Shown here piece by piece: positions 14,570 to 25,735 of a stretch of 64,000 nt of DNA (position 1 is the first letter of the stretch; each line of letters starts with the position of its first letter). Source of the stretch: Leuctra nigra (Eukaryota; Arthropoda; Insecta; Plecoptera; Leuctridae). Position numbers and translations under genes: made by a program. The notes under the pieces are model-generated. The model did no database searches. It was given only the letters and a program-made list of their open reading frames with translations, and had not been told where the DNA came from. Location of the stretch: the NCBI GenBank assembly GCA_934045905.1, contig OW203768.1:29479060-29543059 (forward strand), given 5' to 3'.

Positions 14570-14830
14570 AGCTGCAGTTTTAGTCTGAATCGCGCCGTCG
14601 AAGCAATCTCTTCTAGTTTCTATCAAATAAAAACCCTCGCAAAGGAGCTGATTTTCTCCTCAGGACGGCGGATTTTTATACAAGTAATTCCCGATACGTA
14701 GTTATTGATTAGGATTACCGAGTCGGGGCTGTTTGGGCCTAACTAACCGAGCTGATTTCATCATCAACAGACCGAGAAGAACCCTTTCTCTCTCTCTTCG
14801 CCCCGCCGTCTTGATATTCAATAGCAAAAC
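14570..14830. promoter_or_regulatory. Candidate regulatory island
   Basis: A non-repetitive stretch with TTGATTAGGATTACCG (homeodomain/Otx-type GGATTA) and GGATTTTTATACAAG (Caudal-like) motifs, followed by a C11 tract. Confidence 0.3.
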
Positions 14831-17559
14831 CAAAAAATATCCCCCCCCCCCATTCTGCCCGCTGAGTCACTCGCGCCTCTAATGACCCAACACTAGCACA
14901 AAGACAAACATGGACGCATTTTTCAAAATTGGGAATATTAGCGTGATGGGGGTAGGGGGGATTAATTCTGGACAGCTCATGTACAGCAGAGGGTAAAAGC
15001 CGACTTTGTCAGCAAAATCGACAGAGCAGATAGTAGCAAATTTCCTAGAATTTGCACTTACAAAATTAATTTTTGTGAACCAATATAATCGCATTTTTCT
15101 AATCAACTAATTGCTAAATAATTGACAAAATATTTAAGGCATTCCGTTTTCCAGCAAATATTTCAAATAATTTTAACCTATGATTTTATCTTGCTGCATT
15201 AAATTGTTACCTATTCTATTAGCATATCTAGTATCATCCAAAGAATGAAATTTGTTCTCGTTAATATTGTAATACCATTAGGAATCTCAATTCTATTGCA
15301 TCTTTAATACGACCAATCGCTCCATCCGGTGCGCAAGTAATTTATTATTATATACTTTATAATATCGTACGTTATATATTATAATAATAAAACATGGGAT
15401 AATATTTTTAACTAAAATAAATAAAGTACCTCTATATATAACATGTATAAATACCTACCCATATATTTTTATTAGCTACTTTTTACATATAGATGCTTTG
15501 GTGAGATTTCAATGGTAATAGTGTTTGATGAACTGGTTTTACGTTATGATATTCTCATTCGAAACCTCAATAAATCACAGCAAGATTCACACAAAGCTAT
15601 TCGATTCAGAGAAACGTTAATCCACTATTTAATAATATGGAATAAAATAAATATCTCAACTAAAAAATATCACCATCCTACTACAATCTCTAATAAACAT
15701 CACAAGACAATATGATGCTTCATCATTTATAATAGTTTTCTTAAGCCAACGGATTAGCCGGGGTGTAATTGATAAAATAAAGGACGTGTGTCATTTTGAT
15801 GTACGTTCCGGTCTTGTTGATGCCGCCATCTTGTAGTGGACAAAATCGTGGTGGAATCTGCGAACGTGTTGTCAATTAGGAACGCCAGTAATAATCTCTT
15901 GGTGCAGATCGTTGGCGAGCAAAGAGAGTTCCATTGATTTATACAGCTATGTGAATTATGCGTTAGTTAGTGAGCAATTGTATATCCCAGCTTGGAGAGA
16001 TCCATATTGGATGATTTTTTTCTGTTCGACTAATATGGAGAGCGAAGGAAAATGGCTGCTGAGAAGATTTCTTCACCAGCAGAAGCGCTATTAATATTGA
16101 AAAATTCTTCTTTCCCCTTTCATATTTTTCTTCTGCGGTTTTGAATGCGTTATTATAAAATATTTTTCTATTCTGGGTATTTTTCTGTTTTTCCTTCAAG
16201 TTGAACCCATTTCCACATTTTCATTCCCATTTCTAACGGAAACGAGAGACAAAGAGAAATTGCAAGAGCGCCTGTTCGAGGGAGAGGAGAGGAGAGGAGA
16301 GGAGAGTCATAATGCCGAGATGTGTGGTGCACAATTGTAAGACAACAGATTCGCGTAGCAACGCCGTGATTGGTTCACAGCATCTCCCCACCCCCACCCT
16401 CACACATCTGATAGCAACCAATATAATGGGACCCTTTTCCTTTTTAAAACTTTAGACTTAGCATACACCCCCCATTTTCATATTCCCCACCCCTGATTTT
16501 TCCCAACAAAACCTCTGGGAATAATCTTGCAAGTCCAGAAGAAGATTTGTTTGCCCCCCCCCCCACTCCCACTCAGACTAGTTTTAGTTATTTCATTCCG
16601 AAGGGGTGTTGGAGCGCGAGCGCATTTGCCTTTGCGCACAAATTTATAGTAACTACCCCTAAGCAATGACAAACGTGTATTTAAGTCCTGAATGCCTTCA
16701 CTGTAGTTACATTTCCAGCAGGCCACCCCCCTTCCTTCCTCCACCCAGCCCCCCACGAACCCCAGACGAAACAAAAAACTCATCCTTCTCGCAAGAAATG
16801 CCTAATCTTGCCCCACACTCACACTCACACATATATAAAATATCATCCTCAAAACTTTTACTCGGCAAAAGAGAAGCGAAAAGAAAAAACTCATGCAAAA
16901 CGAAAATGAGGTTATATATACGAATACGTAAATGTGCCCCTGTAGGCTAGGCAATGTAGAAATGGTGCTCATTTCCCCAAACGAGAGCTATTTTTTTTCT
17001 TAAGAATGAAAGATAAAAAATAGTTCTCTGTATAATACTTTTATAGACGATTTTCTGCAGATCTTCCAAAAACTTGCAAAGACACTTTTTAAAGTGTTGC
17101 ATGAGATATTTTCTATCTAATGAGAAAATAGTATCTACGTATAAGTAAAAAATGATGGAAATACTAGTGGAAACTGCATGAGGTTATCAATAAAAGTATT
17201 GTAGGTACTATTTGGGATGTATGTTTGTCTACTTTTTAAATACTTTCCACAAAAATCATTCAAAAAAAAGTTAAATGACTCAACTTTTAGCTTTTCAGTG
17301 GTCACATAACTATTATTGTACTATAGAAGATTGTTTTGGGGAAATTATAAAAATATGTGGCTAAGATGTCTCTTCAATTATTCCCCCAAGTCCTATATTT
17401 ATTTTTGTTTTAATTTGAGTTGCAGTTTTAGTAAGATATGAAATATATTTCGTTACTTTGGACCATGTTCATGTTCGCTTTTATGACTCATCATAACCAA
17501 TTTCTCAATTATTAAAATCCGAATCTCTCCAATAGTTAATAACGGGCAGACATCTTGTT
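14831..17559. other. No gene seen
   Basis: AT-rich with an imperfect 50-base A/T hairpin at about 15341-15391, a strong Pho/YY1-type site at 15822-15833 and the GGAGA microsatellite. No supported coding sequence. Confidence 0.55.
16281..16306. repeat. (GGAGA)n microsatellite
   Basis: Five consecutive GGAGA units. Confidence 0.8.
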
Positions 17560-17900
17560 TCAACTACTCCACGAGGGGTTTAAAATGACGCAGCCCCCTC
17601 CGCCAACTTGCCCCACCGCCCCCTACATTAATGCAAACCAGTCTTGGCAGTAATTTACAGCAGGCAGCGTCGGGACGTCGTCTCGACGCCATGGCTTTAT
17701 CTCCAGCAATGATCACTTGAAATAAAGCAAATGGACGCCGCGTATTTTATAATGGCTGTGTGCTCGGGGTGTATAATGGAGGAAGATCACGTGGTTTATC
17801 TGCGAGGACGAAGTGCTTTGACTTTTCTTATCAGTCAGGACGCCATTTGCAAGTTACATCGGAGTGATTAAGTGAGCGCGAGAAATGAAATGTGATGTGG
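17560..17900. promoter_or_regulatory. Candidate regulatory island
   Basis: A complex GC-balanced stretch with ATGCAAA (octamer-like), GATCACGTGG, TTATC (GATA) sites and AATGGCTG. It contains no ORF of note. Confidence 0.3.
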
Positions 17901-19127
17901 AATACGAAATATCCTTCGTCCTTATTGTGTCCTTATTTCAAGCTTGAAAAGCTTGTAACCTAGGTTACCATATTAATTTAATTTTCTTCTTGAAATGTCA
18001 GTTTCTCATTCGACTGTTTCGCAAGAATCTCATTGACTTCATTTGGAGCTTATTCGACGATAGTTTCATTTGACGTTTGTAAAAACAGCCACATGACAAA
18101 TTATATTATATCTAAACATTGTGTTATGGAAAAGGGGATGATCATCTTTGTTCTAATTTTCTTCTGAGCTTTCAAGTTTCGGAATTTCTCTATTTTGCTG
18201 AAAATGCAAATAATACCAGCACAAAGCTAATTCATTTATTATATGAATTTCTGTGAATTAGCAATTTGTTGTAACAAAATTTGTCAACTAACGAAGAAGA
18301 ATTATTTTGAATACAATTTAAGTGCCTATACCGACATTTTCCTACTGGATATACTTATCAATCTAAGAACCTGATCACAATTCTGACAGCCTCCAAATGT
18401 GTAATATTCTTCTATGTCACTCAAGGGGTCCTGCCCCCCCCCCCCATTCTCTCCCCACTTACCCTAAACGCCTCACGCATGGCAGAGTTTTAGTGAAAGT
18501 CACATGTTAAAAAAACGCACATAGAAAATGGTCAAAAAACGAAAATTATGTCGCTCACGTATCGCGTCCATTTTTATCCACAAGGTAGTCCTTGGGGGGC
18601 TGTATATAAGGGTGGTGGGCGAGGTGCGACGGGGGACGGGGGGCGGGGGGTAAGACATTCGACGCAATTCGTTTTATGACAATATGAATTCAAATCAGGT
18701 TGATTTGCTCGCCAGTGCGCATGTGCGAGAGAGGTAAAGTGTTCAGGGAAATGCGATGTGAAGATGAAGGAATTGTTAATGCGGGATGCTGCACTCTCGA
18801 GGGTCACGGGTTCTCGTTGTCATGGCAACGGGAAGAAGAATGATTAGATTGTACAGAGATGGAAGCAATGAGGGTGATTTTTAATAAATGATCATTTCAT
18901 TCTGATGAGATGAGTTGGGATTGGGGAATGGATATTTTTGATTGGATTGGTGAATTCTTTTTGATTTAGTGGATGATGATGATAAAAATGATGGTCTTAT
19001 GACAAGAATAGCGCTTATATTAAATCTTGATGCAAAACACGGCACCTCCACCAAAATATGTCGCAAACTTTGATGTAATATGATAGTGATACTAAGTTTT
19101 ATCGATGTTCTACGAGAAAATATCCGG

Positions 19128-19190
19128 CCGAACCGGGGCTCGAACCCATTCTACGTGAGAGGTCGTGGGTTCGAGCCCCGGTTCAGTCGG
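19128..19190. repeat. Hairpin made of two opposed tRNA B-box-like sequences
   Basis: GAACCGGGGCTCGAACCCA at 19130-19148 is the perfect reverse complement of TGGGTTCGAGCCCCGGTTC at 19166-19184, with a 17-base spacer. GGTTCGAGCCC fits the tRNA internal promoter B box. It looks like a tRNA-derived SINE fragment joined to its inverted copy. It is not an intact tRNA gene. Confidence 0.6.
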
Positions 19191-22100
19191 ACATCTGATT
19201 GCCGTACATCAAAAAGTCACTATCAGTTTTATAAATGTTTACAACTATAACTGTCACGAATAAGCTTGAGATAAATATGTTTTGATACTGAAGCTATCCA
19301 AAGGTTAGATGAACTTTGTTATGTCTCATAAATAATTTTTCGATTTAAAGTTTTTAGGGAGTTTTTGCTGTTACGGTCTTTATTCACGTTCTAAACAAAA
19401 TGTTGACCATTGTTGCGAAAACATTTCTACAGAAATTACAGAATATCATCGAAAAAAGAACATCTCTTCAACCTCACCTGTGTCTTAGTTAGTAAACCAA
19501 CAAACAACACAACCTAATCTAAAATTCTCCCCAAACCACCCACACCCACTCCATCCCCAAAGTTTTACAACATTCTAACAGTTCTGATAAAACTCGTCCC
19601 GCGGACGGGTCGACACTAAAACCATGTGAAAGAAGCCTGCGTCATCAGCACTTTTGCATGCGAGCGCCACATCTCAATCTCCCGGTGACGTGACGTGACG
19701 TCATACGCTCATTTGCCGCCTCCTGGACAATGTTTTACGCCGCCCTCGGGGACCGCCACCCCCCCGAAATACAAAAACTCCGGGCTACAGCGTCAATGAC
19801 ATGAATTCTTAAAATATACTCGGAGGATACCCCCCCTTTAACCCCCCCCGTTTTAGGATTACTCCATACGGTGCAATTCGGTCATTTTCCCGGAGCGCCA
19901 AAACAAGGGACATTTATAATACATCTTGAGCTTGGAAAGTCTGCGTGGCCAGCATATATGAGTGTATGTGACACAGGTTACCTCAAGACAAAATTTCTCT
20001 ATGTCTATAATATACTGTTGGTGGAGAACTGCTCTCTGTGTTTACGTGACTGACTGGCTTAATTTGGAAATAGTTTGCCCTGTTTGTTGTGACATGGGGG
20101 TGGAAAGTGTATTAGTTTCGTGCTAAGGGGTGATGAAGAGGTAAATATCTGTCAAGGGATGGAAGCGAGAATGTTTAAGGAGTTGAATGCAATTACATAG
20201 TTCGGTTTTTCTTTTTTTAGTTGAAATACGTGTTCATTTGTTTTTTATTTGTTTGAACTTTTTGAATAGAGGAGCCTCTTGTTTTACAACAGTCCGAAGT
20301 ATTATTGCTTTATCATTATTAAATAGGTAATCATTCTTCAAATGATAACATATCCGTATTAAAATTGTATTTGGTTTAACAACTTATCTGAGAGCTTCAG
20401 GAATCTAAAAAAAAATACTCGCTGAAACAATATTGTTGTTTACAACAATGTAATAACAACACGCATATGCATCTAAAAAATCAAACTGCAAGGGAATTTT
20501 TAGAAACCATGTCAATTTGTATTTGTTGGGATTGTTCATCAGTAATGTCAATTTGTTATGATGGGCATCACACCAATCATATCAATGTCAGCAACATTAC
20601 ATAATGTCCAAACCAAATTGTTAACATGTAATAATTATTTAATATGACATTCAATAATTCTGTCGCGTTCTAATAACGCAGAAGGTCACAGAGATGAAAA
20701 AGACAATTCCAAAACTAATAATAGAATAGCTCGTGATTTTCAGTTAAATTCCTAATTAGCTATCTCAATGATCAAACTAATTATAATGTAATATAATATG
20801 CAAAATGGTTGACTTTCACTTCAGTCATTTACAAAAAAATACATTATTTAATTTTTTTGCATATTCCACTCGAAAAATGGTTAATTACACTTTGTACGTG
20901 AATAGGTCACTGTTTCGCGTTCTACGATACAATCGTGACTAAGACAAGAAAAAAACAAGTCATAAAACGCAAAAGAATAAGACAAAAATCCATTCACGTT
21001 TTGTTAATTCATAATTAAAGGTTGTCAATTAGTCTTGGTATTACTTGTTAGTACCTGGTCACGTGTTATTCAAGGCTTGCTGGTATGAAGAATTCTCTTT
21101 GTTGGCATGATCTGAGACAACGTGGGACACCACCAGCTGGACGGAGACGTGCATACATTATTACCATTGTATTCCAGCAGACGTGGACGTGTATTTTAAA
21201 CACGATGAGGCGTTTAGACAATTGTAATTGTTGTTTATGTTAGATGAGACATGAAAATAAATCGAATCCAAGGTGGGGATTGAAGTTGAATGGTTAATAG
21301 AATGAGTTTTTTTTAATATTTAACAAAAGCAAGGTTCTTTGATTGTAGTCATCACGCCAATTAAGATTATTATTTTGTTTCGCAAAAGTTATGAAAGTCA
21401 AACTTTTTTAAAACTTATTCTATAGTTTTCAACTATCAAAACGGATACATTGAAGAAAATGTAGATAAAAATGTCAAGAATATTATTCCTGAAATATGTA
21501 AGAAGTGACCGATTTGAAAAATAAGTGAGAAAAGTGAACCAGAAATTCCGTCTGCAGATTGCAGAAAACTTTGTGTGAATTTTATTTTTACATTTACAAT
21601 TATGTGTAAACGAACTATGCAAAAAGCATTATGCAAAAAGGCAGGGCTTAAGTAGGTGTGTTTTAATGAGGAAAGGTATTACCGCAGTTGCATTGGTTCA
21701 TTAAAAATATAAGTAGCAAGGTCTATTAATTTTGAGAAAAAACATTGGTAAATCAACTACCTAATTGGTTTTAACTCTCTCTTGATTTCAAGTTATAGTT
21801 TCAAACAATGAATCAGGTTGTGAGTTGGGCCACGCGCGAAAACAGAAACTGTTACTAATCTCCCAGCAAGGGTGTAAAGATGACGAGGGGTGGAACAAAA
21901 GGTTACCTTTACGTCCAGCTATCAATAAAAATTGCGACTTTTATTGTAAAACATTTTATATGCTTCGTCAATCATCTTGCTCTCCCTTTGGAGATTCTAA
22001 ACACAAAATATGTCAAAGTAAAAATATGGCATTGAAGGGTTTCGATGAAAAAATTATGAAGGTAGACAATGAAATTAGTTGGCATTGAAGCCGAGAAGTT

Positions 22101-22379
22101 TATTTTAGTGTTTTATAGGTTTTACAAATTAGAATTGACGAATTTTGTTATTGAAGAATTCAATTTTCTATAAAAAGCGGATAATTGTAAATCTAAAAAT
22201 GCGCATCTCATTTTTAATGACAGCTGTATTAATAATTAAACCTATTGTTCAATACTGTATTTATTCTGGAAATTTTTGATGCAGCTTTCTCTAACATAAA
22301 AGTGGAAATCATACAAAGATTCAGAAAAGAAAAAAATATATACGATTAAGGCGAAAGGGGGCTTCACTCTGAGAACGAG

Positions 22380-22760
22380 TTTGAATAAAGAATCATTTGA
22401 GCAGAAATTGAGCTTATGACTTTTCTTTTATCGTTGGCGCAGAACCGCCCATTTTTATACGCATTCTACTTATCGTTAGCTGAAGCGCTTTGGCCCGATG
22501 TAAAAATCAGTCCTTTCCTTCGATAAATACATAAATGGAAATTACTTTGAGGGCTTGTGAGATGGCGGAATACACTTCCAAAGATCGATATTATCCAATA
22601 TTGGTTGCCTTCGGGGCCCCAAAAAGCAAGAGCAGGACTAAGATTAGAAAGAGTGGGGGGAATCTAATCTTAAAAACTCCATGGAGCAGGGGGATGAGGG
22701 GGTTCACCCGAACAAAATGGCGATGGAATTTGCATCGTGGAATGAAAATATGAAATTGTT
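22380..22760. promoter_or_regulatory. Candidate regulatory island with GATA and Pho-like motifs
   Basis: It contains repeated TTATCG (GATA-type) sites, TTTTTATACGC (Caudal/Abd-B-like) and AGATGGCGGA (22560-22569). The 72-codon ORF here has no recognisable domain. Confidence 0.3.
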
Positions 22761-24199
22761 ATGCAGGGAAATGTCTGACGAAAGATGTAAATTTTTATTA
22801 CAGAGAAACCAGCCCTGAATTTGGGCGTGAAATCGTGAAATGACGTCTATATAATCTTGAACTAAATTCTGAAGTAATTAACGTGTTCAATCCATCTACT
22901 GATTGGATGTGTTTCTTTAAAACCATCAAAAAGTTCTTAAACAGATTTTCAATCAAATGGACAATAAAGGGAAACGAATTGAGCTGAAACGACGGAGAGC
23001 AAAGTGCGATGTTATTCTTAATTATAAAAGAACACGACAAAAAATATCCTTTAGTCAAAAACTTGTTATTTCTCTTAAAACATTGTCTAAATTTCCTAAT
23101 CTTCCACAAAGACATCAAAGAAACTTTGTATTTAATCCACGCGTTACGTCTAATAAGAGAAGGTAAAAGCAATTATAAGTCGTGAATGAGTCAAGTCATC
23201 TGCAGAAGACAGCTGACGGTGTTTATGTGTATGCATCTTGTTTACATGTAACTTGTTTACAGAAGTCGGCTCGAACCCGGTTCTCTCAAGTCAAGACCAG
23301 GGTCAATCAACGCAAGCTCAAGACTAGTCCAGAGTCTTCATACATACAGTACAATCAACAAGTATGTCCCTTCGATACTGATCGGACTAAATCACCTACG
23401 TAGAAATATACTAATTTCTTTCGACAATTGGATACATTTTGTTACATTGATGTAAGATTTTATATTTTTTTACGCGCGTCTGTACTTTATACGTGATGAA
23501 ATTCACAACTTTGGAAAATTGAGTAAATTATTTACTGTTTACCAAGGTAATTTATTAAGTAAATATTTAAGTTTTAAGGTTAAAATTATTATTAAACATA
23601 TAACTCTTTTTAATTTTAGAAATTATACAACTCATGTTTGCAAAATGCGTTATCACTTATATAAAATATACGTTTTTAAATTAGTAAAGTACTCATATAC
23701 AGCAATTACATTCAATGTTAATTAATAGCAACAAACTTTTTATAAATTTGAGACTAGCCAAGTCAAACATTAGTCTATTACGTCACTTATTCTTGTCTTG
23801 AATCAGTAATTACTAATTAGTAGTGCAAATGAGTGAACAATTTGTCGCCAGCTATTTTTACACGATATGAAGCTAGCCAATTAACATGCAAGTCATATAA
23901 TAATGTTCAAGGTACCTACACATTCAGCTGCCAATTCTTTGATAATTCATACACTAGTCTGGCAAAGATTTGTTTTCAAGCCAAAGAAGTCACCTACGCA
24001 TGATTAAGGACATTTGTATGTCGCCAATGTACTGGTAATTGACATTGGAAACATTGCCAATGAACAGTTTGATGGGAATTATCCTGCAATTTTGTTATTC
24101 AAATGAAGCGATAGCATTCGAGAGAAATATTTACAGAACGAGTTAATTCGATACAATGGAAAGATTATTACAATTTAAAAAGCAATTCAAGCAATTTAT

Positions 24200-24457
24200 A
24201 ATTCAAAGTTTTGGGATATTTCGTCATGTTTTATATAAAATTATTCATTTCTGTCAACAGTTTATCAAAATCTTCTTCAGCACAAAAACTTATCAAATTT
24301 TCATAAAAAAATTAAAAACTAAAAAAAAATTCACTCTTTTTGATGAAAATTTGATAATTTTTTGTCCTGAAGAAGATTTTGATATTAAAATCGAAACTGT
24401 TGACAAAAATAAATAATTTTACAAAAAACATAACGAAATATCCCAAAACTTTGAATT
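24200..24457. repeat. 258-bp imperfect foldback (inverted repeat)
   Basis: The left arm, from about 24200 (AATTCAAAGTTTTGGGATA), is the near-perfect reverse complement of the right arm ending at 24457 (TATCCCAAAACTTTGAATT). The arms extend about 110 bases each around an A-rich centre. Matching internal blocks include CTGTCAACAGTTT/AAACTGTTGAC and AAAATCTTCTTCAG/CTGAAGAAGATTTT. This is a foldback MITE-like element or an inverted pair of repeat fragments. The small ORF covering it is not a gene. Confidence 0.8.
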
Positions 24458-24554
24458 ACTTTTATAATAATAGTCATGAATCTTTAAAAACATGTTTTAA
24501 ATATATTATTTTATTATAACTTATATCTGATGTAAATTTGTTTGATTTCTATCA

Positions 24555-24790
24555 CGTTTTCGCTGTAACGCTGTTTGTATTGTGTGAGGGGTGTTCACAC
24601 CTGCTGTTCGCCGTGTACACGAATGATCGGTGTTCAAGTGCGAGATGTGATTGTGAACCGGCCGTGTGACGTCACGCTCGACCGGGTCACGTGATGAGCC
24701 TCATTAACTCGTCACTCTCGGTGATCACGTGGTGTAAACACACAGTCTCGAGACACGGGGATGGTCTAGACCGTCGTACCTTACAGTGGC
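24555..24790. promoter_or_regulatory. CpG-rich island with CRE and E-box motifs
   Basis: GC-rich, CpG-containing sequence in an AT-rich setting. It contains the palindrome TGACGTCA (24667-24674), TCACGTGA (24687-24694) and CACGTG (24726-24731). No ORF is supported. It could be an enhancer or a distant promoter; no transcript evidence is available. Confidence 0.35.
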
Positions 24791-25671
24791 GTATGGATAT
24801 TTCGGGTCAAGTTTCTTGGATTTTAGAGGAAAACATTAAAATATTGTTACTGATGGACAAATATTAAGATATATATCAAATCTACAGTTTTGTAATTTTG
24901 ATGTTAGTGAAAATTCAGTGACAAATTTCATTCGTGTTTGTGAATTTTTGAAGCAAACGCACTTTCATTTTTAGATATACAAAACAATGTAACCATACAT
25001 TTCTTATCGCTGGAATATATGCATTTATACTCGATTTGTGTTTCGTTTGTCGTTTGTCACTTTTTTTCCTACACACTATTGGTGTCATATTCTTAATGTT
25101 AACAATCGCATCATAGAAATCATGTTAAATCATGATCAACATAGCCGTATCGAACCAAGTACTCCATATGTTATTCCTACACAATGCATATCTCAAAACT
25201 AATTCTATAATTTTCTCATAACACGCGGAATCCTTGATTGAAATCCAATTACGGAATTACATTTACAAATGAAACATGATTATGTAAGTCGATATCTAGA
25301 GCTGATGAAATTCTTTCTAACCGCACAATTAGATTGCGTAGTTAAATCTGATTACCGACTATGTAGGTAGGATTAATTAGCTCGGATTATGGAGATTCTG
25401 TTCCTGCTCGTGCATTGAAATCTCCGAGCTGCGTGGAAAAGCGTCAGTCGGCGACTTTGCATTCCTCGCATTACGTACAAGTAGAATGATGACAGACGTG
25501 CAGGTATTGGATACATACATATGTAGATCGCAAATATCATGGAGGAATCCGAAATATGTGAACATATCCGACAGAACCAGGGCCTCTGTTCGGTGAGGTT
25601 ATTTCTGAGGGAAAGGAAAATTATGAAATTCAGAATCCGATTCCTTACAATCAGAAATGGCTTACAGAATA

Positions 25672-25735
25672 GAGGTCCAGACCTTGACTAGAGACTATAG
25701 GCGGGCGAGGGGCTTACACACTGAGCTACCCCAAG
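25672..25735 (-). mobile_element. tRNA-like fragment with A-box-like sequence
   Basis: On the minus strand, GGGGTAGCTCAGTGTGTAAG resembles a tRNA A box and D arm, followed by CCCCTCGCCCGCCTATAG. A B box is only weakly present (GGTCTGGACC). It is probably a SINE or tRNA pseudogene. Confidence 0.35.

Larger units (their letters stand above)
17901..24199. other. No gene seen
   Basis: It holds a C12 tract, an X-box-like palindrome at 18816-18829, the B-box hairpin at 19128-19190 and triple CRE half-sites at 19686-19703. Short frames are unremarkable. Confidence 0.55.

Noticed and set aside
24156..24416. 86-codon ORF at the foldback
   Set aside because: It lies across the inverted repeat and is explained by the repeat arms, not by a gene.
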